Origin: Fictibacillus phosphorivorans
GTDB lineage: Bacteria; Bacillota; Bacilli; Bacillales; Fictibacillaceae
Direction: 5' to 3'
DNA: 64,000 nt
NCBI RefSeq assembly: GCF_001629705.1
Contig: NZ_CP015378.1
Span: 2,914,001-2,978,000, forward strand
Below are positions 1-8,577 of this stretch, piece by piece. Numbering within the stretch: the first letter of the stretch is position 1; each line of letters begins with the position of its first letter. The notes beneath the pieces are model-generated. The model saw nothing but the letters and a program-made list of their open reading frames with translations, had not been told where the DNA came from and did not search any database. The translations under genes and the position numbers were made by a program.

Positions 1-440
1 AATATAAAAGAGAGTGAAAAAGCTCCATACGAAATGAACGCCATCGTAATATGGATGATTAATAGTTCTGATATTAGCTGTTTCTCAAGCACTGCGCTCG
101 CTTGTCCTGTTGGAGCAAACAAGTGGATCGAAACAAGCAAGAAACCTAGAATGTTCGTAAAAAACACCAAAAAATCAACCCGGAAAAATCGACTCATGAC
201 CACCGAGAACGTCACGAGGATCCACGCATAAAAAAACAAGCCTTCTGAGGGTGTTAATATAGGAAACCGTTGATCTTTCAACATCCTTAACACAAAAAAG
301 ACCGTTTGAAGTACCCAGACAATAGAAAGCAACCAGAAAGCAAATCGGTTTGCTTTCCGGTTGTTTTGAAGAAAATCTATAAAATAGCCTATGATGCTAA
401 GTGCATATAGAACGATAGTCAGATCATATATCCAATTCAT
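1..440 (-). CDS. hemX: HemX/CcsA-family membrane protein, N-terminal part (cut by window edge)
   Basis: The frame begins at an ATG at 440, preceded by GGAG about 12 bases upstream, and stays open for 146 codons to the window edge, so the C-terminus is missing. The visible part shows at least four hydrophobic segments and the short motif LTPSEGLFFYAW, as in the cytochrome c assembly (CcsA) superfamily to which Bacillus HemX belongs. In B. subtilis HemX follows hemA and is a membrane protein that influences the level of glutamyl-tRNA reductase. Here it starts 39 bases after the hemA stop on the same strand, which supports the name. The ligand or exact biochemical role cannot be read from this fragment. 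Confidence 0.85.
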   Translation of the reverse strand, partial: MNWIYDLTIVLYALSIIGYFIDFLQNNRKANRFAFWLLSIVWVLQTVFFVLRMLKDQRFPILTPSEGLFFYAWILVTFSVVMSRFFRVDFLVFFTNILGFLLVSIHLFAPTGQASAVLEKQLISELLIIHITMAFISYGAFSLSFI

Positions 441-479
441 TTTTTGCTCACACTCCATGAGCTCGAGGGAAACGAGAGC

Positions 480-1847
480 TTAAGTTCTTACTACAGTCGA
501 AGGAACCAGTTCATCTGTTAGTGAAGACTTATCTTCGACGTTTGCAGCAAATGCTGTTTCCAACTGCTTCTGTTTATCCAAATAATCTTCAAGTCCGAAG
601 ATTTCAGTAAATAATTGCAACTGTTCTTCAGCTCCTGGTTCGCCAGCCATCTCTTTAGCTCTTGTCACAGGATCACGAAGCAATTGATTCACGATACTTT
701 TCGTATGTTTGCTTAAAATTTTTCTTTCTCGATCAGTAAGATCGGGCAGCTTGCGTTCGATGCTCTGCATGGTTTCCGCTTGAATGTTTAACGCCTTTTC
801 TCGTAAAGCAGAAATCAAAGGTACAACGCCAAGCATCGAGATCCAAGATTGGAAAGCAACAATTTCAGCTTCGATCATGATTTCAATCTTTTCCGCTTCT
901 TTCATTCGTTCAGCAAGGTTAGACTCTACAATACCTTCTAAATCGTCAATATCATACAGAAAAACACTCTCTAAATCATGAAGCTCAGGATCTAAGTCAC
1001 GAGGTACAGCAATATCTACCATGAACAATGGAAGGCCCTTACGTTTCTTAATAGCTGGTGCTGCCATTTTCTTTGTAATGACAAATTCACTAGCACCTGT
1101 AGAAGAAATCACGATATCCGCTCTTATGAGCAAACTCTCAAGATCTTCAAAAGGATGTGCTATACCATGAAACTTTTTAGCTACCTCTTGCGCTTTTTCA
1201 AAAGTACGGTTGATTACAAGTACTTCATTTCCACCGCTCGCATGCAGATGTTTCGCTGTAAGCTCACCCATCTTACCAGCACCTACGATTAAAATGGTTT
1301 TATTTTGTAGACCACCAAAGATTTTTTTCGCGAGTTCGACAGCTGCATAACTAACCGATACCGCATTTTCACCGATATCCGTTTCTGAATGACATCTCTT
1401 CGCGAATGTGATCGCTTGTTTCATGAGTTTATTAAATATGGTTCCTGTTGCATCAAGTTTCTGTGATTCTAAGAATCCATCTCTAACTTGACCAAGAATT
1501 TGTGTCTCACCGATCACCATAGAATCCAAGCCAGCAGCTACACGGAATAGATGCTCAACAGCTGCTTCTCCGTCTCTGATGCTCAAGAATGGTGAAAGTT
1601 CTTCTTTATCAATTGAAAACCAGTCCGCCAAAAAAGATTTGATGTAGTATCTTCCGGTATGAAGTTGATCGGCAACTGCATAGATCTCAGTACGGTTGCA
1701 CGTAGAAACGATTACACATTCAAGTATACTTTTTTGTTTTCGGAGTGTAGAGATCGCATCCGTTAATTCAGCGGGCTGAAAAGAAACTTTTTCCCGAATT
1801 TCTACGGGTGCCGTTTTGTAATTAAGTCCAACCACTAGAATATGCAT
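480..1847 (-). CDS. hemA: Glutamyl-tRNA reductase
   Basis: This enzyme reduces glutamyl-tRNA(Glu) to glutamate-1-semialdehyde with NADPH, the first committed step of tetrapyrrole synthesis. The 455 residues match the usual family length. The N-terminal catalytic domain opens with [14 protein letters not shown] and carries the nucleophilic cysteine in STCNRTEIY at residue 50. The NADPH-binding domain has the GAGKMGEL loop near residue 189, and a helical dimerisation domain follows. The ATG at 1847 is preceded by GGGAGGTGAGCGC, a strong ribosome binding site. It is the first gene of what should be the hem operon, with hemX next. The tail after about residue 425 is low in conserved motifs, as is normal for the family. 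Confidence 0.97.
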   Translation of the reverse strand: MHILVVGLNYKTAPVEIREKVSFQPAELTDAISTLRKQKSILECVIVSTCNRTEIYAVADQLHTGRYYIKSFLADWFSIDKEELSPFLSIRDGEAAVEHLFRVAAGLDSMVIGETQILGQVRDGFLESQKLDATGTIFNKLMKQAITFAKRCHSETDIGENAVSVSYAAVELAKKIFGGLQNKTILIVGAGKMGELTAKHLHASGGNEVLVINRTFEKAQEVAKKFHGIAHPFEDLESLLIRADIVISSTGASEFVITKKMAAPAIKKRKGLPLFMVDIAVPRDLDPELHDLESVFLYDIDDLEGIVESNLAERMKEAEKIEIMIEAEIVAFQSWISMLGVVPLISALREKALNIQAETMQSIERKLPDLTDRERKILSKHTKSIVNQLLRDPVTRAKEMAGEPGAEEQLQLFTEIFGLEDYLDKQKQLETAFAANVEDKSSLTDELVPSTVVRT

Positions 1848-1875
1848 GCGCTCACCTCCCTTAATTATGTATGTT

Positions 1876-1890
1876 CTTTATTAATTATAA
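1876..1890 (-). promoter_or_regulatory. hemA -10 region overlapping a PerR-box-like sequence
   Basis: On the minus strand TTATAATTAATAAAG lies 29 to 43 bases upstream of the hemA start and contains a perfect TATAAT (1884-1889). It agrees with the PerR-box consensus TTATAATNATTATAA at 11 of the 14 fixed positions, with a perfect left half and a weak right half. B. subtilis hemA is a known PerR target, which makes the match more interesting. A good -35 hexamer at 17 bp is not evident. The operator reading is inference; an AT-rich -10 region can imitate half of the box. Confidence 0.35.
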
Positions 1891-1966
1891 CATGTCCCAA
1901 AATACGGAATATCCAATAATGTGAACAGAATTTAAACGTTTATGCTATGATGTATTTAAATTCTTT

Positions 1967-2021
1967 TTGGTGCGTGTATAGCAGTTTTAGGATAACCATA
2001 ATTACTAAAACTTAGCACCAA
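1967..2021 (+). other. Long imperfect dyad upstream of the LiaI/LiaF-like gene
   Basis: Two nested inverted repeats face each other: TTGGTGC (1967-1973) with GCACCAA (2015-2021), and inside it AGTTTTAG (1983-1990) with CTAAAACT (2005-2012), around a 14-base loop. As RNA this would fold into a two-tier hairpin. Neither strand has a run of T after it, so it does not look like a terminator. It ends 60 bases before the start of the gene at 2082. It could be a protein-binding dyad or a leader RNA structure; I recognise no known riboswitch. Confidence 0.4.
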
Positions 2022-2081
2022 TAATAAAAATAACAAAAATCGACCAATTTAGCAAAGGTTTACGTTTAAGATGGAGGCATT

Positions 2082-2558
2082 ATGAAACAAAGAAACACAT
2101 TCAGCGGCATCATTTTACTCGGAATTGGATTATTCTATTTTGCAAATAGAATGAACATCGAACTGCTCCAACCCTATCTGACTTGGCCAAGCATACTAAT
2201 CATCATCGGTATTGCTCTTCTATTACAATCTGGTTCTGGAAAGGATTCTTCAAGTATTTTCTCAGGTGTATTCTTGACAGGGCTGGGCGTACATTTTCAT
2301 GCAGCAGCAAAAGTGGTAACATGGCCAGAGCCACTTCAGGTTATCGTTTTACTTGCGGGTATATCCTTTCTGATTCAGTATCGAAAAACAAAAGAGGGGC
2401 TTATTCCAGGATTATTGCTGTCCCTTTTAGCTCTTTGGTTGCTCTTCTTTAAGAGTAATACCCCTTCTGTAGAAAATATATTTGTGAAAGCTGAAGATTT
2501 TTGGCCGATTATTCTAATGGTCATCGGGGCTTACCTTATGTTCTTTAAAAAGAAATAG
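2082..2558 (+). CDS. Small membrane protein with LiaI/LiaF-like transmembrane domain
   Basis: This 158-residue protein is almost wholly hydrophobic, with about six predicted membrane segments alternating with short loops and ending in FFKKK. The recurring pattern of a helix, a short NRxx loop and a WPxxLIxxG helix (WPSILIIIGIALL near residue 34, WPIILMVIGAYL near 142) is typical of the LiaI-LiaF-like transmembrane region (DUF5668 type). GGAGG lies 5 bases before the ATG. It is the only plus-strand gene in the first 38 kb and ends in its own terminator. It sits between hemA and ysxC, where B. subtilis has ysxD; orthology is possible but not shown. Function is unknown, perhaps envelope-stress related by family analogy only. 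Confidence 0.8.
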   Translation: MKQRNTFSGIILLGIGLFYFANRMNIELLQPYLTWPSILIIIGIALLLQSGSGKDSSSIFSGVFLTGLGVHFHAAAKVVTWPEPLQVIVLLAGISFLIQYRKTKEGLIPGLLLSLLALWLLFFKSNTPSVENIFVKAEDFWPIILMVIGAYLMFFKKK

Positions 2559-2566
2559 AAACACAA

Positions 2567-2604
2567 AACCCTCTATGTTTATAAAAAAACATAGAGGGTT
2601 TTTA
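2567..2604 (+). terminator. Rho-independent terminator of the LiaI/LiaF-like gene
   Basis: A perfect 14-bp stem (AACCCTCTATGTTT with AAACATAGAGGGTT) followed by TTTT begins 8 bases after the stop codon at 2558. Confidence 0.9.
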
Positions 2605-2625
2605 TGTTAAGTACTTTTAAAAGTA

Positions 2626-2754
2626 GTTGATTTCCATTCCAGGTTGCTCGCTTTCCACGGGGCAGGTGGTGAGCCACATTCGTACGCTACACGTATAAGT
2701 GTCTCACCTGCCGGCCTGTCCCGCAGGAGTCTCGCACCTTCCACTCCAATCAAC
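2626..2754 (+). repeat. GC-rich palindromic repeat, short form, copy 1
   Basis: A stretch of about 129 bp opens with GTTGATTTCC and ends with CAATCAAC, and the two halves are imperfect inverted repeats of each other (for example CCACGGGGCAGG against CCTGTCCCGCAGG). It is much richer in G and C than the surrounding intergenic DNA and has no coding potential. The same sequence recurs at 26697-26825, and with an internal extension at 49337 and 54487. It looks like a small non-autonomous mobile or repetitive extragenic palindrome (MITE-like). No transposase or clear target duplication is visible. Confidence 0.85.
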
Positions 2755-2831
2755 AGTCAAGAAGTAAATAAAAAGATTAAAAGCCATAATCTTTTAGAAA
2801 CAAGTCGTTAAGATAAAAACTTATACAGCCT

Positions 2832-3419
2832 TTATTTAGTAAGATAAGAATTCAGTACGCCCCATGCTTCATCTTTTCCGTGTCCGGTTTCAGATGAGAA
2901 GAGAACGATCTTATCGCTTTTGTCCATGTTTAAGGTTTCCTTGACTACTTTTTTATGCTTGTCCCATTTTCCTTTTGGGATCTTATCACTCTTTGTTGCT
3001 ACTACGATAACAGGAAGCTCATGATATTTTAACCAATCGTACATTAAAACATCGTCTTTTGATGGAGCATGTCTAAGGTCAACAAGTTGAACAACTGCTT
3101 TTAACTGATCGCGTTCAACGAGATACTGTTCGATCATTTTACCCCAAGCTTCTCGTTCTGTTTTTGATACTTTAGCAAAGCCGTAACCAGGCACATCCAC
3201 AAAATAAAAACTTTCATTCAAGATATAGAAGTTTAACGTTTGCGTTTTTCCTGGTTTTGAAGACGTACGTGCTAAATTTTTACGATGAATCATCTTGTTG
3301 ATAAAAGACGATTTCCCTACATTCGAGCGGCCAGCAAGAGCAATCTCCGGAAGATTACCTTCCGGATATTGCTTCGGTCCGACTGCTGAAATTACGATTT
3401 CTGCTGTATTTACTTTCAC
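2832..3419 (-). CDS. ysxC: Ribosome biogenesis GTP-binding protein YsxC/EngB
   Basis: This essential GTPase of the TrmE-Era-EngA-YihA-Septin class assists late assembly of the 50S ribosomal subunit. The 195 residues carry the P-loop [10 protein letters not shown] at about residue 30, the G3 motif DVPGYG, and the G4 motif TKSD in [12 protein letters not shown]. The start is a GTG at 3419 preceded by AGGTGATGGAAA. The lonA stop codon overlaps it by four bases (GTGA), so the two are translationally coupled, as the lonA-ysxC pair is in B. subtilis. I see no convincing terminator downstream; a palindromic repeat begins about 80 bases further on. Confidence 0.96.
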   Translation of the reverse strand: MKVNTAEIVISAVGPKQYPEGNLPEIALAGRSNVGKSSFINKMIHRKNLARTSSKPGKTQTLNFYILNESFYFVDVPGYGFAKVSKTEREAWGKMIEQYLVERDQLKAVVQLVDLRHAPSKDDVLMYDWLKYHELPVIVVATKSDKIPKGKWDKHKKVVKETLNMDKSDKIVLFSSETGHGKDEAWGVLNSYLTK

Positions 3420-5734
3420 TTTCCATCACCTGCTAATGCAACTTTTAATACCTCATCTAAATGAGATACGGTTATAAAAGATAATCCCTCTTTTACTGAT
3501 TGTGGAATATCCTCAATGTCTTTTTCATTTTCTTTTGGAAGAATGATTGTTTTGATCCCTGCTCGGTGCGCACTTAAAGATTTTTCTTTCAAACCACCAA
3601 TAGGCAACACACGTCCACGTAATGTGATCTCACCAGTCATACCTACGTCTTTTCTAACTGGCTTTTTCGTTAGTGCTGATACTAATGCTGTAGCAATCGT
3701 TATTCCTGCTGAAGGTCCATCCTTTGGTGTTGCACCTTCAGGAACATGAATATGGATATCCGTTTTCTCGTAGAAATCATGATCGATTCCTAACTCTTCC
3801 ACCTTCGTTCGAACGTAACTTAGTGCAGCTTGAGCAGACTCTTTCATCACATCACCTAACTTACCGGTTAAGACCAGTTTACCCTTACCAGGTGATAATG
3901 CTACCTCAATAGAAAGAGTGTCTCCGCCAGCTGTCGTATAAGCTAACCCTGTAGCTGCACCGATTTGGTCTTCAAGTTCTGCTTGACCATAACGGAAACG
4001 AGGCTTACCTAGGTAATCTTCAAGGTTTTTAGCAGAAAGTACAACCTTTTTCTTTTCAGCTGAAACGATCTGTTTGGCAGCTTTTCTGCATAATCCTGCA
4101 ATTTGACGCTCTAGGTTACGGACACCAGCTTCGCGTGTATAATTGCGGACGAGCTTTAGGATGGAATCATCTTTAAACTGAATCTGGCTTTTCTTTAATC
4201 CATGTTCTTTCAGCTGTTTTGGAATCAAATGATTCTTAGAGATATGAAGCTTTTCAACCTCTGTATACCCTGCGATCGAAATAACTTCCATTCTATCTAG
4301 TAGCGGGCCTGGAATTGTCGAAAGAGAATTGGCTGTTGTTACGAACATGACTTTCGATAGATCATATGGCTCTTCGATATAGTGATCGCTAAACGTGCTG
4401 TTCTGTTCAGGATCAAGCACTTCAAGCATCGCAGAAGAAGGATCTCCTCTAAAATCACTAGACATCTTATCGATCTCATCAAGCAAGAACACAGGATTAA
4501 TCGTCCCTGCTTTTTTCATCCCTTGAATCAAACGACCTGGCATTGCTCCCACATACGTTCTTCGATGTCCTCTGATCTCGGCTTCATCTCTTACACCGCC
4601 AAGAGATATGCGTACAAAATTTCTACCGATCGCACGTGCGATCGATTTTGCTAACGATGTTTTACCAACACCAGGAGGTCCAACTAAACAAAGAATCGGT
4701 CCTTTTAGTGAATTAGTCAGCTTCTGAACGGCCAGATATTCTAAAACTCTGTCCTTCACTTTTTCAAGGCCGTAATGATCTTCATTAAGGACCGTTTCTG
4801 CATGAGGAATATCTAAGTTATCAATCGTCTCTTGTTTCCAAGGAAGATTAACAAGCCATTCGATATATGTTCTAATTACAGAGCTCTCAGCTGAAGAGTT
4901 CGGCATCTTTTCATAGCGATCGAGTTCTTTTTTTGCAAGCTCCATGACCGTCTCAGGCATGTCAGATGATTCAATACGTTCTTTGAGCGTACTCACTTCA
5001 CCAACTTTGCCTTCTTTATCACCAAGTTCTTTTTGGATGGCTTTCATCTGTTCGCGCAGATAATACTCTTTCTGCGTTTTTTCCATCGCTTTTTTTACGC
5101 GTTGGCCAATTTTCTTTTCTAGACCTAGCACTTCTTTTTCATTGTTTAAAAGGTCCAGCAAGTATTCAAGTCTTTCTTTCACATCAAAGATCTCAAGGAT
5201 CTTTTGTTTTTCTTTAATCTTTAGAGAAAGATGTGAAGAAATAACATCAGCCAAACGCCCAGGTTCAGTAATATCTTGAACAGAAGCAAGCGTTTCAGGT
5301 GTTACTTTTTTGGATAGGTTTATGTATTGTTCGAATTGAGCCAGAACTGCTCTCATGAGAGCTTCTGTTTCAGCTTCTTTCACTTCAATATCATCCGTAA
5401 GTTCCACTTCTACTTCTACATGTGTTTTTTCGTCCATGAAAGAAGTTATCTTACCACGTTTAATTCCTTCTACAAGTACTCTAATCGTGCCATTTGGCAG
5501 CTTGAGCATCTGATTTACTTTTGACAACGTTCCTACATGATAAATTTCCTCTTGTGCTGGATCTTCAATAGAAACTTCTTTTTGTGTAGATAGAAAGATC
5601 ATCTGATCATCAAGCATCACTTTTTCAAGTGCCTGAATTGATTTTTCTCTTCCTACATCTAAATGAAGTACCATTGTTGGATAAACCAACAATCCGCGAA
5701 GAGGGAGGAGCGGAAGAACTCGTTTTTCCCCCAT
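3416..5734 (-). CDS. lonA: ATP-dependent Lon protease (LonA)
   Basis: This soluble homo-oligomeric AAA+ serine protease degrades misfolded and regulatory proteins. It has the Lon substrate-binding N-domain (about residues 5-205), a coiled-coil stretch, the AAA+ module with Walker [10 protein letters not shown] near residue 352, and a C-terminal protease domain with the catalytic serine in PKDGPSAG and the lysine in the [14 protein letters not shown] region. I place the start at ATG 5734, six bases after GGAGGTG. An upstream in-frame GTG at 5743 lies inside that ribosome binding site and is rejected. The product is 772 residues. I looked for a CtsR-type heat-shock box upstream and did not see one. 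Confidence 0.97.
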   Translation of the reverse strand: MGEKRVLPLLPLRGLLVYPTMVLHLDVGREKSIQALEKVMLDDQMIFLSTQKEVSIEDPAQEEIYHVGTLSKVNQMLKLPNGTIRVLVEGIKRGKITSFMDEKTHVEVEVELTDDIEVKEAETEALMRAVLAQFEQYINLSKKVTPETLASVQDITEPGRLADVISSHLSLKIKEKQKILEIFDVKERLEYLLDLLNNEKEVLGLEKKIGQRVKKAMEKTQKEYYLREQMKAIQKELGDKEGKVGEVSTLKERIESSDMPETVMELAKKELDRYEKMPNSSAESSVIRTYIEWLVNLPWKQETIDNLDIPHAETVLNEDHYGLEKVKDRVLEYLAVQKLTNSLKGPILCLVGPPGVGKTSLAKSIARAIGRNFVRISLGGVRDEAEIRGHRRTYVGAMPGRLIQGMKKAGTINPVFLLDEIDKMSSDFRGDPSSAMLEVLDPEQNSTFSDHYIEEPYDLSKVMFVTTANSLSTIPGPLLDRMEVISIAGYTEVEKLHISKNHLIPKQLKEHGLKKSQIQFKDDSILKLVRNYTREAGVRNLERQIAGLCRKAAKQIVSAEKKKVVLSAKNLEDYLGKPRFRYGQAELEDQIGAATGLAYTTAGGDTLSIEVALSPGKGKLVLTGKLGDVMKESAQAALSYVRTKVEELGIDHDFYEKTDIHIHVPEGATPKDGPSAGITIATALVSALTKKPVRKDVGMTGEITLRGRVLPIGGLKEKSLSAHRAGIKTIILPKENEKDIEDIPQSVKEGLSFITVSHLDEVLKVALAGDGK

Positions 5735-5904
5735 TAAAAACACCTCCGAAAACTGCTATGTAATCATTAATTATATGCTTAGTCTTTGTACAATTCTACC
5801 GATAATGCTCAACTTTGTCTAATGTAAGCTTCGGATTGTAAGAAAACGCCTATTATTACGTTCTTCGTTACTAAATAAACACGCAATGCAAAACAGTTAT
5901 GGGA

Positions 5905-5954
5905 ACAAAAAGAAACTCCCTACTTCTCCTTATACAGAAGAAGGAGGGGAGTTT
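5905..5954 (-). terminator. Terminator overlapping the 3' end of lonB
   Basis: AAACTCCCTACTTCTCCT (5913-5930) faces AAGAAGGAGGGGAGTTT (5938-5954), and on the minus strand TTTCTTTTTG follows the hairpin. The right arm lies inside the last codons of lonB, so the end of the coding sequence doubles as terminator stem. Confidence 0.85.
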
Positions 5955-7597
5955 AAAGCTGTGGATGCAGGGATTGATTGCTCTTCACCGTTATCTAAAA
6001 ATGCGTGTTGAAACACTTCTGAAAGTTTCTTTACAGGAATGATCTCTACGTCTTTGATCGTATCAAAAATCTTTTGGTTATTCTCAAACGGGATAAGCAC
6101 ACGTTTTGCACCAGCATCTTTTGCAGCTAGTATCTTCGCCATTACACCACCGACTGGTTTCACTTTTCCATGGATGCTGATTTCTCCAGTCATTGCAATT
6201 TCGTGATCTATTTTAATATTGTGAATAGCTGAGTAGATGGAAGAAGCGATCGCTATACCTGCTGATGGACCATCCACTGGACCACCTCCTGGAAAGTTCA
6301 CGTGGATATCATACATAGATGCATCTACACCCATGTATCGAAGCACGGTTATCACGTTTTCCACTGAACCTTTTGCCATACTTTTTCTTCGTATAGACTT
6401 AGACTGATTCCCGATACTCTCTTCTTCTGCTATACCTGTTATCGTAATAGAACCTTGCTTTTTTGCAGGTAATACGGTCGTTTCAATCTCTAACAGAGCT
6501 CCGCTTGTTGGGCCATAAACAGCAAGACCATTCACGAGGCCGATCTTTGGTTTGACACCAATTTTCCTCTCAGGTCTTGGAGCCATCCTGCTTGAATGAG
6601 TGACCCACTCCACATCACTCTTCGTGATGTTCTTACGTTGTTCAGTGATGGCAAGACCTGCTGCGATTTGGATCATATTTACGGCTTCACGGCCATTTCT
6701 AGCATACTGAGCCATATATGTTAACGATTCTTCATCGATTCCTAACTGAATTTTATCAGCTGCTCTCTTAGCGATCTGTTCGATTTCAGCTGGCTGCAAC
6801 TCTCTAAAGAACACCTCTAAACACCTAGATCGAATAGCAGGAGGTATCTCTTCTGGCATACGAGTAGTGGCTCCAATCATACGGAAATCTGCAGGTAGGC
6901 CATTTTGAAAGATATCATGAATGTGATGCGGTATGTTCGCGTTCTCTTCGGAATAATACGCACTTTCTAAAAAAACCTTTCGATCTTCCAATACTTTTAA
7001 TAATTTGTTCATCTGGATAGGATGGAGTTCACCGATCTCATCAATAAAAAGAACGCCGCCATGTGCATTCGTAACAGCCCCTTGTTTTGGCTGAGGAATG
7101 CCTGCTTGCCCCATAGCCCCAGCACCTTGGTAGATTGGATCATGAACTGAACCAATCAAAGGATCGGCGATTCCTCGTTCATCAAAACGAGCTGTCGTAG
7201 CATCGAGTTCTACAAAAACAGCTGTCGAACGAAAAGGAGATGTTTGATTCCGCTTCGCTTCTTCTAATACTAATCGAGCTGCAGCTGTTTTCCCGACTCC
7301 TGGAGGACCGTAAACGATAACATGTTGTGGATTTGGTCCACACAACGCAGCTTTCAATGCTTTTATACCATCTTCTTGTCCGATGATATCTTCAAATTTC
7401 CCAGGCCTTACACGTTCAGAAAGAGGTTCTGATAATGAGATCGAACGCATTCTTCTTAATTGTTCCATCTCTTTTCTTGATTCTTTATCCACACTCACTT
7501 TTTGAGAACGCTGGTTACGCAATAGGTTCCAAAAATATAGCCCAATAATAATCCCAAAGAATAATTGAATAAGTAATGCTATGCCAGTCCAGTTCAT
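5930..7597 (-). CDS. lonB: Membrane-anchored Lon-like protease LonB
   Basis: LonB is the forespore-associated Lon homologue of endospore formers. The 555 residues begin with one hydrophobic segment (about residues 5-23), which anchors the protein to the membrane. Unlike LonA it lacks the large N-terminal substrate domain. An AAA+ core follows, with Walker [13 protein letters not shown] near residue 95 and Walker B VLFIDEIGEL. The C-terminal protease domain has the catalytic serine in PVDGPSAGIA and the lysine in GGVMAKILAAKDAG. The ATG at 7597 is preceded by GGGAGGAAAAACA. B. subtilis lonB is under the forespore factor sigma-F; I could not recognise such a promoter with confidence here. The gene precedes lonA on the same strand, but the terminator at its end suggests separate transcription. 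Confidence 0.95.
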   Translation of the reverse strand: MNWTGIALLIQLFFGIIIGLYFWNLLRNQRSQKVSVDKESRKEMEQLRRMRSISLSEPLSERVRPGKFEDIIGQEDGIKALKAALCGPNPQHVIVYGPPGVGKTAAARLVLEEAKRNQTSPFRSTAVFVELDATTARFDERGIADPLIGSVHDPIYQGAGAMGQAGIPQPKQGAVTNAHGGVLFIDEIGELHPIQMNKLLKVLEDRKVFLESAYYSEENANIPHHIHDIFQNGLPADFRMIGATTRMPEEIPPAIRSRCLEVFFRELQPAEIEQIAKRAADKIQLGIDEESLTYMAQYARNGREAVNMIQIAAGLAITEQRKNITKSDVEWVTHSSRMAPRPERKIGVKPKIGLVNGLAVYGPTSGALLEIETTVLPAKKQGSITITGIAEEESIGNQSKSIRRKSMAKGSVENVITVLRYMGVDASMYDIHVNFPGGGPVDGPSAGIAIASSIYSAIHNIKIDHEIAMTGEISIHGKVKPVGGVMAKILAAKDAGAKRVLIPFENNQKIFDTIKDVEIIPVKKLSEVFQHAFLDNGEEQSIPASTALNSPPSSV

Positions 7598-7798
7598 TGT
7601 TTTTCCTCCCGGTACCTATGTAGTGATAATCATAGTATCTCCGAGGAGGTGGTGAACTAAACGGTCAACCTTTAAAAAGACCATTTCACATAGGTTGCAA
7701 TATGTAATGAAGATCTGTTTACATTATTGAACATGACAAATCAGAAAACCTGATTTTAATCCTATTCCGTATCACCGCTCCATTTACTTTTATAGCTG

Positions 7799-7960
7799 TT
7801 TGACCCAAAGGGTGTCCATTTTGACCCATAGATCTATGATTTTGACCCATAGATTATGGTTTGACTCATAGACCTCTCTTTTTGACCCATAGAAGGCTTC
7901 GTTTGACTCATAGGTGTCTAGTTACGACCCATAGAGATCATACTTTGACTCATAGGGATC
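7799..7960. repeat. Array A: eight direct repeats with 21-bp spacing, core TTTGACYCATAG
   Basis: Units begin at 7799, 7820, 7841, 7860, 7881, 7902, 7923 and 7944, so the step is 21 bp except one of 19 bp. Each unit opens with TTTGAC(C/T)CATAG (first unit CCAAAG, seventh TACGAC) and is followed by 8 or 9 variable bases. A ninth, degenerate unit may start at 7961. It lies about 200 bp upstream of the lonB start. The repeats are too short and close for CRISPR, and the cores include a stop codon in one frame. A related array stands at 56784-56888. Confidence 0.85.
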
Positions 7961-7984
7961 GACTCACACGCAATCAGACTATAA

Positions 7985-8044
7985 AATGAAATAGGGCTGA
8001 CCCTCCAAAGATCACGTGAGGTGCTTTTGGGGGCAGCCCTATCT
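7985..8044 (-). terminator. Terminator-like hairpin after the TrmB remnant
   Basis: ATAGGGCTGACCC (7991-8003) faces GGGGGCAGCCCTAT (8029-8042). Both strands carry a T-rich run after the stem, TCTTTTT on the plus strand and TTTCATTTT on the minus strand, so it may work in both directions. It directly follows the last readable codon of the decayed gene on the minus strand. Confidence 0.65.
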
Positions 8045-8046
8045 TT

Positions 8047-8427
8047 TTAATACCTTAACTTCATCAATACACTCTTAATCTCTTCATCATTCATCATCAG
8101 TTCGGAAGTTTATCCGTGATTTTAGCCAGTGCCACATCATAAAAGAACTCAATAAAAACTTTAATAAATGGCAGCGATTTCGTCTTTAATGCTTGCCAGC
8201 TCTATCTTTCTATCCCTGCAAAGATGACTTCCGTCTCATCGACGACCACTAAACGAAAGCGCCTAGCGAGTGATGTTCTTGTTCAGAAATCAACGATGTG
8301 CGCATGGGACAGCGTCGACTCTAGCTCGCCGACAACAAGCACTTCCACATCCACTCCCTGCTTTTCCTTTCCCTGCAGAATTGGTAGGATCTCTTAAATA
8401 TCGTCTTGCCAGCCATATACGCGATTT
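8047..8427 (-). pseudogene. Remnant of a TrmB-type transcriptional regulator (C-terminal part, several stops and frameshifts)
   Basis: Reading the minus strand in shifting frames gives a coherent protein: YGWQDDI, stop, EILPILQGKEKQGVDVEV, LVVGELES, then after a stop and frameshift FRLVVVDETEVIFAG, then LPFIKVFIEFFYDVALAKI, and after another shift NDEEIKSVLMKLRY and a stop at 8047. The order of a GVDVEVLVVGELE strand, an RxFxLVVVD strand and a helix ending in a short KLRY tail fits the sugar-sensing C-terminal region of TrmB-family regulators. The N-terminal winged helix is absent; there is no room for it before the clpX terminator. At least two in-frame stops and two frameshifts make it non-functional. 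The family assignment is my reading of a decayed sequence and needs a profile search. Confidence 0.5.
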
Positions 8428-8545
8428 GAATTTATTTAATAACACCACTTTTGTACTTTTTTACTCATACTCGTTCTCCCCAAAATGATACGAATATTTT
8501 ACCGAACAACTATCACAGGTCTAGTTTTTTATAATTTCCTAAACA

Positions 8546-8574
8546 ACAAAAAAGACCAGCATACGCTGGTCTCA
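8546..8574 (-). terminator. Terminator of clpX
   Basis: On the minus strand GACCAGCGTATGCTGGTC is followed by TTTTTTGTTG, starting five bases after the clpX stop codon. Confidence 0.93.
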
Positions 8575-8577
8575 AAA

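Noticed and set aside
34..231. 65-codon plus-strand frame at the window start
   Set aside because: It is the antisense shadow of the HemX-like membrane protein gene.
5744..5929. CtsR heat-shock operator ahead of lonA
   Set aside because: No pair of GTCAAA-type half-sites could be found, although such control is known in B. subtilis.
7799..7960. Reading the 21-bp arrays as a CRISPR
   Set aside because: Repeats are 12-13 bases with 8-9 base gaps, degenerate, and no cas genes are near.
8270..8488. 72-codon plus-strand frame upstream of clpX
   Set aside because: It lies antisense to the TrmB-like remnant, has no ribosome binding site and gives a low-complexity, unrecognisable product.
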